DNA from: Phymatolithon calcareum | Taxonomy: Eukaryota > Rhodophyta > Florideophyceae > Hapalidiales | NCBI GenBank assembly: GCA_977006965.1 | Contig: OZ345379.1 | Coordinates: forward strand, 1,984,001-2,048,000 | Length of the DNA: 64,000 bases | Reading direction: 5' to 3' | Shown here: positions 43,276 through 54,070 of the stretch, one piece after another | Layout of the letters: every line of letters starts with the position of its first letter | Numbering within the stretch: position 1 is the first letter of the stretch | Position numbers and translations under genes: made by a program | Notes under the pieces: model-generated | The model's database searches: none | Told to the model about the DNA's origin: nothing | Seen by the model: the letters and a program-made list of their open reading frames with translations, nothing else

Positions 43276-44452
43276 ATCGTGCTGCGCCAGGAGGTGAACA
43301 AATGCGAGGTTGTGGCGGAGGCCGTCATGGACGTCGAGCACGTCATCCACAGGTCGGGGTGGGTGAAGCGGGAGGAGCGCGGGCGGGCCTATGGACCAAG
43401 CATCGAAGAAGGATGGGACAACACGTGACGATTTGCCCGAGATCCCAAATGTCGAGCCGCGGCTGGTGGAGATGATCATGAATGAAATGCTTGATACATC
43501 GCCAGGAGTGGACTGGGATGACATTGCCGGGTTGCATTTTGCAAAGCGATGCGTAATGGAGGCCATTGTGTGGCCATTGAAACGACCGGACATTTTCACA
43601 GGGCTGCGAGGACCGCCGAAGGGGTTGCTGTTGTTCGGACCGCCGGGGACGGGCAAAACATTGATCGGACGAGCGATTGCTAGCAAATCGGGAGCCAAGT
43701 TTTTTAACATCTCTGCTTCTAGCTTAATGTCGAAGTGGGTTGATGAAGGGGAGAAGATGGTGCGTGCCTTGTTTGAACAGGAGAGATTGAGAGGCTAGGT
43801 CGCCATGCGGTTGCTCGTTTCCGATGGCGCTGCCTTTATTGTACTTAAGTAGTAATCAGGTCGATTAGCAATGTAGCAAAGGCAGGAGGAAGGCCCCAGT
43901 GTTCAGGTAATTACAAGATATGCAAAAACCAACACCTTGATTGGATCGCGGCTTATCAATAACTCCGATAGGCCTCTCTTCTGCGCGGACCTTCCAGCAC
44001 CCACACGGAAGAGTCGTCTACTGGCAGGGATAGCGGTGCCCAGGAAGGGTCACTGCAATCGATATCCCTAGATGCCAGCTTAGGAACAGCGAAGGTATCG
44101 CGTCGACGTCCCTTCAGCCGATCGCGAGTTCTCTCGCGCTGTCTCGGTGTGTGAAAGAGCAGGGTGTTACAGAGTAAGGGATATTCTGGATCGGATATGT
44201 ATGCGCACTGCGTAGAGGCGGCTCTTGGCCCTGTGCGGGACCTTGGTGAGGCTATTGGGAGCATTGATGCTAATAGCGTGCGGCCGGTGAATAAGGGGGA
44301 CTTCGTGGTGGCGGGGAGAATGGTGCGCGCATCTGTGTTAAACAAGAATTTGGATGGGTATGTGCCGTGGAATGAACGTTTGAATCTTTGCCTATGACTG
44401 ATCCTAAGGGAGCGACTTGAATAGGATTTCAGCAGGCTTCGAACTTGGCCTT
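43271..44452 (+). pseudogene. Chimeric partial copy of the MOSC and FIGNL1 genes
   Basis: 43271-43395 matches MOSC codons at 36093-36215 (about 90% identical). It joins directly to FIGNL1 at 38130: 43401-43783 matches 38130-38506 with about 14 differences in 380 bases. FIGNL1 bases about 38507-38843, which encode Walker B and the arginine-finger block, are replaced by 388 unrelated bases (43784-44171). 44172-44452 then matches the FIGNL1 3' end and some 3' UTR, with a 1-base loss that shifts the frame near 44380. Stops and the missing Walker B exclude a working ATPase. The parent genes are adjacent and in the same order, so this is a duplicated block that lost about 1.9 kb, or a product of template switching. 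Confidence 0.9.
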
Positions 44453-44969
44453 TTTTAGTGTGCGGTGGAGTATATTGCTTGTGGAGTAAGCATAAGAACA
44501 TTTTCCAGTCTTGCTGTCTACTACCTGTGATTATCCAAATTTTCCCGATGTCGCAAACGTCTATTTGTAGTATTCATGAACGCAGGACAGTTCTTCGTGG
44601 TGTTGCATTCTTACTTTCTCTATTGCGGGTTATTGAAGTTGCTCTAAAGCAACCTGACATCCCACTTGGCTTTGTAGTTTCTCCTATCACTATCTGCGAC
44701 TATCAAACTGTCATCTACAGGGTCGCTCAGTGTGCCTAAAGCGCGCGAAATACAAGTTCTGCATTGTCGGAAAGGCTTTCTTTCTTTAATCCAGAATGCG
44801 TTAATTAACGGCAGAACTAACCCTAGAGTAAGTTCTCATTGTTCAGTCGGGAGGGCTACATCCAATACTCCACTTGACAATATGTATTGAAGTTTACTGC
44901 TACTTTTACAGTATTATTGTCATGTATACAATGCCTTCTGCATTTCCTCCAATCTGAGGTCAGTTCAGA
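44453..44969. other. Intergenic remnant
   Basis: No gene is recognised. A 93-codon frame at 44458-44739 has no features. Confidence 0.4.
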
Positions 44970-45735
44970 TGAAGAAGCAGTTCTGAATGCCATATTGGAT
45001 ATGTCCTACTCATGGTCCTATTTATGTTGACGTTCCGAACTGCTTGTACACTTAAGTCTCGTACATCACAAAAGAGTGGTTGCTGGCTCCACGCGGTGTA
45101 GCTGCACATCGCGCACAATTCAGCGGTTGTCCATTCGGGCGATATCCCCGTGCCAGTTCCAGTGGTGATCTCTGCTCGCAACGCATTGAAGAGTAAGGGC
45201 TCTCGCGCCTCGTCGACGATTAGCCTTCTAGTTATACTGGCTAGAAAAGTCCTCGCCAGGTCCATGCGACACCAGCATCGCTATTGTCTGGTGGTCCACC
45301 CACCATCGTACCGCACGAATATCGCTTTCCGATGGTGTAGGACAAAGTTTAATTCACCGTACCTTACATGATTCTGGAAGAAAAACTTAGTGCTGTGTAT
45401 GATGAGAACTAGTGCCCGGAATATTCTGTTCTGAACTACGGCTCGCATTAGATTGGGCTAGAGGTTTCCGGAGCTGCATTTAGAATACTGAAACATCGCG
45501 TTGTTCTAGTGTGCCGATCCGATCCCTAAATTAAAAGGCTGTTAACATAACAAAGGGCGATGCAGAATGCAATTAAACACAATCGTACTGCATAGCCGCG
45601 TGTTCTTCGTCAAGACCAGCCAGGCTTGAGTTTAGTCACGTATTGAACGTGATAGAAGATAAATTTTGCACAGCTCCCACGTGACCGCCGATTTTGGAGG
45701 GCAATCAGCATCCAGAGAACTGGAGCTCGATTACG
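44970..45735. repeat. Composite of opposed LINE fragments, copy 2
   Basis: A diverged copy of 42430-43275. Matching landmarks include TGTACA(A/C)TTAAG(C/T)CTCGTACATCAC, the CAGTTCC(A/G)GTG stretch, TTCTTCGTCAAGACCA, and GAACTGGAGCT at the end. The minus strand at 44960-45265 still encodes a recognisable but frame-shifted C-terminal LINE piece (FLASITRRLIVDEAREP; QPLFCDVR). Confidence 0.6.
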
Positions 45736-46668
45736 GCGATATAGCTTTGAATTGTTAGAACTCATGCCACATGAAATTTTTCAAAAGGCGGAAACATGTA
45801 GAGAGCATTTCTTGCGGCCATAGTGAATAGATTTGGTAATATTCTTGAATAGTAGTGGATCTGCTCCCATTTCTCGAAAATCGGGGGCGAATCCACCGCT
45901 TGAACAGATTTATTTCTATCGTAGTGTTTTACCAATTTCATTAGAATTAAAAGAAGCCGTCAGAGATGCTTGTAAAATGTAAAGGCCTTCTTCTTTTCCC
46001 TAGCTCACTCCCAGCTGCACAAGTTTCTGCTCACATCTGTCAATATGAGGGCAGCGATCCACTGCATTTCTTTTCGACAATCTTTTTCCCTTCACTGCAG
46101 CGTAATCAGCAAAGTTACTGTCCCTTTTCATTACTTTGTTCTCAGCTGCAGTCGTCATAGAATGATGACGTCTCCCCCTTGAATGCTTTTGAAATGTATG
46201 GAGCATGGCAAAAAATCTCAGGAGGTTCTTTTCGGACAGACTCACAGAATAATTTGAAGAAGGAACCACTTTATGACTTCTTTGAATCGAAAACCTGGTG
46301 CAGAGGGTACTCTCCGACCTGCGTAATGAGTAATTTTTCATTTTATTGAGGTGTCCGGTGCCCCCTTGAAGGAATAAGTTGGCAATCTTCCACTGCGCAA
46401 TGCAGCCCAAGTAACGGGTCACTATCACGATATTTCATACGCCTACCGAAAGTCCCGCAGTATATTCGATACCGTTTATAAATTCTCTACGAGGGAGAGC
46501 ATGACAAATGCAGCGCAGTGACAGAGAAAAAAGGCCGCTCTAGAGTTTCTCCCTCACTGAAGGTCGTCAGCACTGTACACCCCCTTCGTTGAATTCCGTG
46601 TGCCATGGAAACTATCTTCACTGAATGCCGCCTGCACGGGGAGATATCTTCATTGCATACCTCATGCA
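45736..46668. other. Gene-free tract
   Basis: No recognisable gene, RNA or bounded repeat was found. Confidence 0.4.
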
Positions 46669-47250
46669 CATTCATTCATTCATTTTGCCTTTTCTCCTAG
46701 TGGGGCTAGCAGCGATTCGAGGGTCTAAGTTTCTTCCATGCTATCCTATCGTTAGCAAATTTGACTGCGGCTTTCACGTCTCGTCCAGGTACGTCACCAA
46801 AGAGTGGTTCTGGAATTGGTCTCACGCACTGTAGCAGCACCTGGCTGACCAGGCGGCGCTCGTCCATTCTAAGAATGTGTCCAAGCCAGTTCCATCGTTG
46901 GTCTCTGGCCCGCATCACCACGTCGATGATGGGTGTCCTGTCTTCGTCGGGTATTGGTCTCTCGGTTATTCTCAACAGTATCTTAGCACCTGTAATCTTG
47001 AGTTTCTTCCGCACTGGTTCTGTCAGCTTCCATGATTCACAGCCGCATAGGAGAATTTAGTGGAGAAACTTATCGCTTCCCGAGTGCCCTCTCTGCCTCC
47101 TCCACTTCCCTTTCGGTATACGTCCCTTCGCAGCAACCGAAGGGATTCTGCTCTGCCTGCTCGATACCTGCAGGGAACAACTCTTGAGTTCTGCAGCTGG
47201 CTGGCGCAGCTCGCCCGAGATCTTCACAGACGATGGAAACAAGCGTGACT
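46669..47250 (-). mobile_element. RTE-like LINE, 5'-truncated copy with tetranucleotide 3' tail
   Basis: On the minus strand one frame reads CGCESWKLTEPVRKKLKITGAKILLRI, then DQRWNWLGHILRMDERRLVSQ. This is the classic C-terminal pattern of RTE-type and related reverse transcriptases (YGCETW...RRWRWLGHVLRM). It ends with WKKLRPSNRC and a stop near 46706. A short 3' end and four CATT units (46669-46684) follow. An in-frame stop lies between the two parts, so the copy is dead. Confidence 0.75.
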
Positions 47251-48250
47251 GTGGCATACTGCGACAGCGATTGTGCAGGAGATCGTGTCGTCCTGAAGTC
47301 TACATCCGTTTTCGTCATTATGCGCATCGGTCGGTGCGTTGCGAGGAAGTCAGTCAAATAGACATGTATTGGCATGTCGCCAGCCGAGGTTGAGTATTTT
47401 GCGCTATCAGTAGGTTGTAAGGCTGCCCTCGGTGTTTTTCAAGTGTTGAACAACCTTTTGGTGTAGTACTGAAGCTGCTTGACTGTCGTCGAGGATATAA
47501 AATGATGCATCTTCTGGGCTGCGCATGGAAGGGGATGCCAATGTCGCCACGTGGACGTTCACAATCACTATAGCTACGAGCTTGTGTAGCACGACGTCAT
47601 GGGCTTCGTGTACAAGCATATGGCGGAGATGATTGTATCCGTTCGGATTAAGGCAGCTTGACTCGTCAAGTTTCCGGCCCTGGGATCGGGCTTTGCCCGT
47701 GGCCAAGCCAAGGTTAGGGCTTTCTCAGGTCGTTTGTCTCTTTGGTTTATTGTGTGTCACATAACAAGATCAAGGCTCACACACGAGCAGAGGAGGAGTG
47801 TTGGGATCGTATCGGTGCTATCTTTTGTGAATCGAATCATTGCCCTTCTATCTTCAAACAAAGACAATACAGATGGCGTCTCCGCCGCCTGGATTTTCGT
47901 TACTACTGAACAATTATTCGCGCACAAGAACGAATTGGACTATTCGGATCAACGAGCGCTACAAATCAACCGCAGGTTAGTCTTCTTAAAGTCCAATTCG
48001 AAAATCTTGTTCATCAAGCTACAACTGGGATCATCACGATCGGTGTATCGTATCAATGAAAATCGTAAATGTTACATATTTTTACGGAGCATGCCTTGAA
48101 ACCCGAAAAAAGGCCAGTAGAGAGCGATTCTCTATCTTGGAATCTGACCACCGCACCACATCAGCCTCGTCAATGCCCTGACGATGCCCACCGAGCGTCG
48201 CCACAGTCTCCCGCCGCGCATGCACCAGCAGCGGACCATCCCCTGACGCA
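47251..48250. other. Gene-free tract upstream of the GTF3C4-like gene
   Basis: About 1 kb without a recognised gene. It contains the promoter region of the following gene; no clear TATA box was found. Confidence 0.4.
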
Positions 48251-51200
48251 ATGTCATCGACGCCGTCCGTGTCCGGAGCGCACCCCGCGCCCCTGAAACC
48301 CTTGCCATGGCAGGACATTCTCCACCGCCGGATCGCCATGCAGGCGTGTCGCCTCGGCGGACTTTCCCTCTCGCCGGACGGGCGCATCGCGATTTCCGCG
48401 GGCACCCGTGTAAGTGTTCTTCATGCTACAACTGCTGCCGCACCCAACGTAGTCCCCGACGTCGGTCTACGCGCTGTGCTCGACACAAGCGCTCGAGAGG
48501 CGCGCTCCATGCGGCAACCGCTCATCGGTCACGTGCTCGTCTACGAGGCGGAGCCATCGGCCCTGCCAGTCTCCGCCCTTGCATGGGCCCCGGCTCCTGA
48601 TACGTGTGTTCTCCTACTTGGCTCGCCGCTGCGCGTTATCGCACCGCCCATTCTTACCGCCGGCGTCGCAGAAATCTCAGTGGGCCGCTTGTGGAGGACC
48701 TTGCGGGTATGTAGTGATGGAGAAGCGGACAGTCAGGACAATATGTCGTGTCCGCGTGGGGACGATTCTGTCAAACATGAGTTGCAGCGACCCCCGCAGG
48801 CCACGGAGAAGTTGGAAGATAAATACTTGAAGAAAAGTCCACGACGAAGGAGAGGACCGAGTGAACTTGGTGCGGCAGAAAGGGTAGGGCCCTCTGTGCC
48901 ACTACTCTTGCCTCTTCGTCCTCCGCAGGGAAAGAAAAAGGCGGTAATTCACGGTGCCAGCGCAGACCTGCTGGAAACGGTAGAACCCCGCGAGCAAACT
49001 GTCGCGGAGAACGGCAAGTCATCTGTGGTTGTGAAAAGTGCGTCCCGTCCACTCTCGAAGAGAAGGCCGGCACTAAAGAGAGGATCGAGTGAGCCTGGTT
49101 CAACTGCAAAGATAGAACCCCCTGTTCAATTCAAGTTGAGCCCCGGTGCCTCACAGCGAGCCAAAACTTCGGTTGCGGACGTTACCGTCAAAGATGAAGC
49201 AATCGCAGAGAATGTCGACCCATCTCTCGATGGAGAATGTGCACGCTCGAATCGCAAAGAAGAGGATGTCGTGTCTATGAAGAATAATGCTCACAATGGC
49301 GTGGCGTCTATTGCGACATCACCACTCAGAAGGTCTACGCGCAAGCCCAAAGCGAAGCGCTTCATCGATTTTGATTTAGGTTCATCATCGGACGACGTGA
49401 AACCTGAAACGGCTTCGAAGGCAGCCAGAATACACAAGCAGGGCTATCAAGATTCTGAGTACGATCCGTCGCCAGATGAAATAGTTCCTGTTAAAAAGTT
49501 GGGGAAGAGGGCGGGCTCAAGACGACCTCAGAGCGGTGCAAGTTCTGATTTAAAGTCACAGGCGAACGAGCCAAGCAAAAAGTCTCGTGTCGGAAGGAAG
49601 AGTCGTGATGAAGATTTGGATTATGTCCCAAGCTCTGCAGAAGAAGGTCCCGGAACCAATCCAGGGATGAAAGGTATGAATTCCGGAAAAAAGTCAAGAG
49701 GCAAGGAACATGATTCCGACTTCACAGTGAGTTCTGACGAGGAAGTTGTAGAAGATTTGGTTGAAGATTTGGACATGGATTCATCTGAAATTGTGCCATC
49801 TCCTCTCAAAAGTCGGAAAATCTCGCGGCCTTCTGCGTTGCGCTCGGCAATTGCACAGCCAGTGGCGAGCCTTTCCAGTCCCGTACTCTGCGCTTCTTTT
49901 ATCACTGTCTTCGCAACTGACCTGGCCGGTGCAGTAATACTGGATGATAATTTTATAGCGAAGTCTGCTGATTTCTTACTTGTGGGTACCAAAAAAGATG
50001 TGTGTATTCAACGATGGCGTGGTGCTTGTTCCGCGCTAGGCCAAAAGCGACAGCTTAGCGATCACTGGGCGGCATCAATTGAGGTTTCTTCTGCTGTTGA
50101 TGTCCACAACTTCCCGTCTTCAAAAGTTGCAATTGGCGGTCCATTCGGCGAAGTTCTCGTTTTGGGTATGACGTGGAATCCAGGAGACGATAACTCAGAC
50201 GACTTGAACATTGTGACACTCTGGGAGGCTCCAGAAGGCGTTTTTCATGGACCTGTCAACAGCTTCTCTTTTGGGCTCTACATGCGCGGTGCCCGATGTG
50301 TGCATCTGGCGATTGCGGCAGGCAATTGCGTTGCAGGAGTCCGAATTGTGGATGTACCGCCAGGAACCACTGATGCTTGCACTCCTCGAAAAACGGAGGT
50401 ATGTGTGCAGCGCAACGCGCACTATCACATGGTTTCTGCTGTATGTTGGTTACCAGATGACAGCATTCTGTCCGCCTCTACTGATGGCAGCATTTTTCGC
50501 TGGAGACTGCAATGGGAAGCTGATAAAAAGCCGTGCACGTTGATAAGTGTTTTGCAACCGCCCAGCGGTGACAAAAACTCCGTGATGGGAGTAAAGCGGT
50601 CCGCGAATGGACTTCTTATTGTCGCACTGAGCAGCAGGCCGAAGTCCGCTGGCGAAATTGGCGAACCGGCAGTATATATCAAGCGCAAGTACGGATCAGG
50701 GGCGCGAAGCTCGTTACTGAGCATTCTTGCGTATCCTGGGGATCAGAAGAGCTGCGGTGTGCGCGTCTGTTTAGAGGCTGCTATCGCCCGACTTTGCGAT
50801 TCTTCTAAACATGGCAATGGTTGTGTTTCTCTTTGGGATGTCCAGCTGTGGATCCTTTCCGATAAAGAGCGGCATAGTGAGGCGGAAACCATTCTATGCG
50901 AACAACTGGACATGCTTATTTCGTTAGCTGGCAACTCGGATGCGCTTGCCGTTGCCAATCGAATTCGAAAAGTAGCCCTTTGTGTGGCCAATTTGATCGA
51001 ACAGGTGGTCGAAAGCACTTGTCCAGAACTGAGCAAGATGCGCTTCACACGAGCTAAGCTCAGACAGTCGTTACTCGTTTCTTCCTACGTCGCTACCCTG
51101 AAGCGATTTGTGGGCATGGCCGAGCCGAATCTTGTCCAAAATATTTCTGTCGAGCAACGAGAAGCGCTCGAGGAGATGTACTCGTTTGTATTATCGAGAT

Positions 51201-51592
51201 GTGTTGACTTGGGTGAAAATTTTGGGCATGAAGGTATGGTGAAGAATATTGGCCTACAGCTTTCCGAGTTGTTCCCTTCGCCTTCCACTAGAACTTTGAC
51301 TATGTGCCCAGTTTGCGATCCAGCTCTTGAAGTGCCACTGGTTGCTGATGTAGACGAGCCAGAATCCTTCTTTTGTGCATCAGGGGATCATTTTCCGCGT
51401 TGCATTATGACAGCGCTGCCATGTACGGATACGATTCCGCTGGTTTGCACGGGCTGCCAATCCCAGGCACGCTGCACAGGGATTGATCCTTATCTTAATT
51501 TGGAAGCAGATTCGAAAGTTTGGGATGAGAGCGTTCTAATCTGTCCTCTTTGTAACTGCCCTTTACTTCCGAGTTCCATGGAAGCTTTTTGA
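48251..51592 (+). CDS. GTF3C4: TFIIIC90/GTF3C4-like subunit of RNA polymerase III factor TFIIIC
   Basis: A 1113-residue protein. The N-terminal part starts a beta-propeller (LSLSPDGRIAISAGTRVSVLHA near 40-60; VSALAWAPAPDTCVLLLGSPLRV near 100). A long insert at about 150-545 is disordered, acidic and Ser/Lys-rich (RRSTRKPKAKRFIDF, SEYDPSPDE, DLDYVPSSAEE repeats). Propeller blades resume at 550-800 (MVSAVCWLPDDSILSASTDGSIFRW). A helical part follows, and residues about 1010-1113 form the TFIIIC zinc-binding domain: CPVCD, CASGDHFPRC, CTGCQSQARC and CPLCNCPLLP. GTF3C4 bridges TFIIIC to TFIIIB and RNA polymerase III at tRNA genes. The large insert is unusual for the family. The ATG is in the context ACGCAATGT. 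Confidence 0.83.
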   Translation: MSSTPSVSGAHPAPLKPLPWQDILHRRIAMQACRLGGLSLSPDGRIAISAGTRVSVLHATTAAAPNVVPDVGLRAVLDTSAREARSMRQPLIGHVLVYEAEPSALPVSALAWAPAPDTCVLLLGSPLRVIAPPILTAGVAEISVGRLWRTLRVCSDGEADSQDNMSCPRGDDSVKHELQRPPQATEKLEDKYLKKSPRRRRGPSELGAAERVGPSVPLLLPLRPPQGKKKAVIHGASADLLETVEPREQTVAENGKSSVVVKSASRPLSKRRPALKRGSSEPGSTAKIEPPVQFKLSPGASQRAKTSVADVTVKDEAIAENVDPSLDGECARSNRKEEDVVSMKNNAHNGVASIATSPLRRSTRKPKAKRFIDFDLGSSSDDVKPETASKAARIHKQGYQDSEYDPSPDEIVPVKKLGKRAGSRRPQSGASSDLKSQANEPSKKSRVGRKSRDEDLDYVPSSAEEGPGTNPGMKGMNSGKKSRGKEHDSDFTVSSDEEVVEDLVEDLDMDSSEIVPSPLKSRKISRPSALRSAIAQPVASLSSPVLCASFITVFATDLAGAVILDDNFIAKSADFLLVGTKKDVCIQRWRGACSALGQKRQLSDHWAASIEVSSAVDVHNFPSSKVAIGGPFGEVLVLGMTWNPGDDNSDDLNIVTLWEAPEGVFHGPVNSFSFGLYMRGARCVHLAIAAGNCVAGVRIVDVPPGTTDACTPRKTEVCVQRNAHYHMVSAVCWLPDDSILSASTDGSIFRWRLQWEADKKPCTLISVLQPPSGDKNSVMGVKRSANGLLIVALSSRPKSAGEIGEPAVYIKRKYGSGARSSLLSILAYPGDQKSCGVRVCLEAAIARLCDSSKHGNGCVSLWDVQLWILSDKERHSEAETILCEQLDMLISLAGNSDALAVANRIRKVALCVANLIEQVVESTCPELSKMRFTRAKLRQSLLVSSYVATLKRFVGMAEPNLVQNISVEQREALEEMYSFVLSRCVDLGENFGHEGMVKNIGLQLSELFPSPSTRTLTMCPVCDPALEVPLVADVDEPESFFCASGDHFPRCIMTALPCTDTIPLVCTGCQSQARCTGIDPYLNLEADSKVWDESVLICPLCNCPLLPSSMEAF

Positions 51593-52186
51593 ACTTTTAG
51601 AAACCGTACAGACGATGAACTGCTTCTTAACACGTAGTTTCGTCTATGTACCTCAACTTGGCTGTTAAATTATGTGTTGCACGTTGCTGGCGCTGATCGA
51701 ATGCTGCATGAGCTTGAGGTGTACCGTCGGCAAGCCTGAGTCGAGACAGAGATGGTCGGAGAATTTTTTGAAATTGATTCCCCCGATCCACCACTGCGCA
51801 CTCTATTGGATTCCGTACTCGTGGCGGGTACCCCGCGCGTACTTTCTAATGCCGTTCAGCTTCTCAGACACCCACCATTTGAATCCAAGAGCTCATTTCA
51901 AAAACGAGTCCGTTGCTGGCATGAGAGAACGATTGGTGCGTCATTTTCGAGATACTTAACACGTTCTGCTCCAGACGGAGTAACAAGCAGATGGCGAATT
52001 CAAATAAGTTTGGGGAGGAGCCCCAATTGGATCCCGTCCTCTCTATTTAAGCACTGCATCCCCTCCCGCACCACTGCCTTGCGAGCTATCGCAAGCAACC
52101 GAACGGAGAATCTCCTAGCTCCCACGTCCTCCAATCTATCGACCCGCCCTCAAGCGAGACAACAAGAAGTTCAAGAATATTACGCA
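51593..52186. promoter_or_regulatory. Upstream region of the small basic-protein gene, with CCAAT and TATA-like boxes
   Basis: A CCAAT word at 52023-52027 and TATTTAA at 52044-52050 precede the ATG at 52187 by about 140 bp, a plausible core promoter. The frame of the downstream gene is open back to 51752 (MVGEFFEIDSPDPPLRTLL...) and that stretch looks fairly protein-like. The promoter placement argues that it is untranslated or a remnant. Confidence 0.45.
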
Positions 52187-52525
52187 ATGGCTACGATCAA
52201 GAATTCACTGAAAAGAAGCGCTGCAAGCGCAAAACTCGACAAGGTCGAGACCAAAATTGTTGATAGTGCGACTGACAAGAAAGTGAAAGTTTGTAAGAGA
52301 GGCAGGAAAGACCCTTGCTCACTGGTTGTGCCAGTATCACCCGCGAAGTCTCTGAACGACGTGCTTGGAATCGACGAGAAGGAAATGCGCGTGGAGACTG
52401 AGAAGCGTGCCTTGGGCGTCCGTATGCGCAGTGAAGTGTGGGATCTGCGCCGAGAGAATTTTGTCAAATCCCGTCGCTCTCTCAGAAAATCTCTGGACAA
52501 TGAATTCCTCATGTCGCTGGACTGA
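52187..52525 (+). CDS. Small basic protein of unknown function
   Basis: A 112-residue protein. Residues 1-50 are Lys/Ser-rich with a possible nuclear signal (KKVKVCKRGRKD). Residues 55-70 hold SLNDVLGIDEKEM. The rest is a charged helix (VETEKRALGVRMRSEVWDLRRENFVKSRRSLRKSLDNEFLMSLD). I do not recognise it. The ATG at 52187 (GCAATGG) is preceded by a CCAAT/TATA-like promoter. A longer product starting at 51752 (257 residues) is possible but less likely. Confidence 0.6.
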   Translation: MATIKNSLKRSAASAKLDKVETKIVDSATDKKVKVCKRGRKDPCSLVVPVSPAKSLNDVLGIDEKEMRVETEKRALGVRMRSEVWDLRRENFVKSRRSLRKSLDNEFLMSLD

Positions 52526-53165
52526 TTGCCGTTATATCAGAAGTGCACAAAAGTATTCATCGTAGTTGTGTGATGTAGACATTGAAGGAGCACGGATGCA
52601 AGATAGATGGCATTGGCCGTCCATCCGTCTTCATAAGATCATTCAGAGCTGGACATTAAATGTACATTTTAGTTTGCTTTCGAAGTACCGTGAGTCTGAA
52701 TATATAGCAGGCAATCATGCCCGGTTTGGCGGGGTGAATAAGCCGCTTCGATCTCCTCATGCGCCAAAAATACTGTCGCCCATCCTCCTACCAACGCATG
52801 CGCAAGAGTTGTTGAGGAAAATGCACGGCGTCTACAGACTTCCCCCGTTTGACGCACAGCAATGGCGAAGGTTAGTCGTTAAAACGTGAATTTAATGTGG
52901 AGTGAGTGGCGAGTACGAGGAAAATCTGTCCGCCAGGTTTCTGGAACTCAAGTTCAAGCTAAATTGCGGGTCCATAAGTGTTATGCCAGCAGCCACGCAG
53001 TCGTTCCCTGTCACGTACTGCAAATAGGAATTTAATTCCAAACAAGGCAGATCATGACTTCAAGTCCACAAAAAAGTCATTTCCATAGCACCCTCAACAC
53101 CACGTCGCACGCTCCAACATACATAACAGTTGTAAAAAATTGGTAACAGAAAAGAGCTCACAACC
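52526..53165. other. Intergenic region, convergent genes
   Basis: A 640-bp spacer between the small basic-protein gene and the 3' end of the CURT1-type gene. No gene or repeat is recognised. Confidence 0.45.
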
Positions 53166-53654
53166 CTATTCCGAATTCGGCGGTCGAGCACGTCCAACAA
53201 GTTCCTCAATCTCTTCCATCAACTCCTCACGACTCTCCTTAAACAAGACATATCGCCACACAAACCAAGACGTGTACCCCAATCCAATAAGCTCAAGCGC
53301 GCTAGGCAGAATTGGTATTGCGTCAATCGCGCCTACAACAGCCTGCAGTATAGTCCCAGCTACAAGCGCGCCCAGAAGGTACCCCACAATCTTCCCATAG
53401 TATCCCGGTCGCGCGGATACGTCACCGACTACCTCGACGGCCTTCGCCTTGAGCTTCTCCGTATCGAGTTCCAGTGACGGCGGGGTGTAGCTCTCCGCTT
53501 CAGTTTCGACCGTCTGTTCTTTGGGATCGGAGGTAAATGTCGCCGTCCAGCGGGCGCGGTGCGCCAACACGCGCCCGCCGCGCGCGAGGCGTGTCCGTGC
53601 ACGCCCTAGCTGCGGACGTCCGGTCGGAAGCAGCCCAGTGACGATGAAGGCCAT
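53166..53654 (-). CDS. CURT1: CURVATURE THYLAKOID 1 (CURT1/CAAD-domain) protein, plastid
   Basis: A 162-residue precursor. The ATG at 53654 gives MAFIVTGLLPTGRPQ followed by an Arg/Ala-rich stretch to about residue 45. An aromatic residue right after the start is typical of red-algal plastid transit peptides. The mature part has an N-terminal amphipathic helix (LDTEKLKAKAVEVVGD, about 65-80). Two hydrophobic spans follow (about 88-110 and 115-137) with the CAAD hallmark LIGLGYTSWFVWRYVLFKESREEL, then a C-terminal helix EIEELVGRAR. CURT1 oligomers bend thylakoid membranes. The frame is open upstream to 53864, but that part has no similarity. The gene is divergent from the small protein at 54071. 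Confidence 0.9.
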   Translation of the reverse strand: MAFIVTGLLPTGRPQLGRARTRLARGGRVLAHRARWTATFTSDPKEQTVETEAESYTPPSLELDTEKLKAKAVEVVGDVSARPGYYGKIVGYLLGALVAGTILQAVVGAIDAIPILPSALELIGLGYTSWFVWRYVLFKESREELMEEIEELVGRARPPNSE

Positions 53655-54070
53655 CGTGCGCGGTGCGTGTCTCGTTGACGACGCGGATGGAGGCTGGTTG
53701 CGGGTTGTAATGATGGCGGTTTCCCCGAGGTCGTCTGTAGAAATGCTTGTCGCAAAAAACCTGCTTACGCAAACAGGATGCATTGCATCGTTGGCAGCGA
53801 ATGGGAGATTGCGAGCGCTTTGCGAGGTGCACGTCCCGACTTCACACCCTACACACGTGGCCACGTTTGCAATTTGTGTTTATACACGTGGTTCACGTGT
53901 ATAGTGGGCATGGTCCTGTCCAGTGCCAGTGGACGCTTCAGCCTTCGTCACACAATCCATAGGTGCTTCGCAGATCGCGGCACGACAAAGAAGGTTGGCG
54001 GACGAGGAGCACAGCGCTTTGATCCGATCCGCGCGCAAAGGTGCGTGCAAGCGATCGAGGTTTGAAAAAA
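53655..54070. promoter_or_regulatory. Divergent spacer between CURT1-type gene and small membrane-protein gene
   Basis: A 416-bp segment between divergent starts. A palindromic TTTATACACGTGGTTCACGTGTATAG-like core at 53880-53905 contains two CACGTG E/G-box words, candidate bZIP/bHLH sites that could serve both genes. No TATA box is evident. Confidence 0.5.

Noticed and set aside
43240-43710. 156-codon minus-strand frame
   Set aside because: Antisense of the FIGNL1 partial copy; same residues as the shadow frame opposite the parent gene.
51752-52186. N-terminal extension of the small basic-protein frame
   Set aside because: A CCAAT and TATA-like pair lies inside it, so most transcripts should start after it; I kept the 52187 start. 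It could still be a remnant of another gene.
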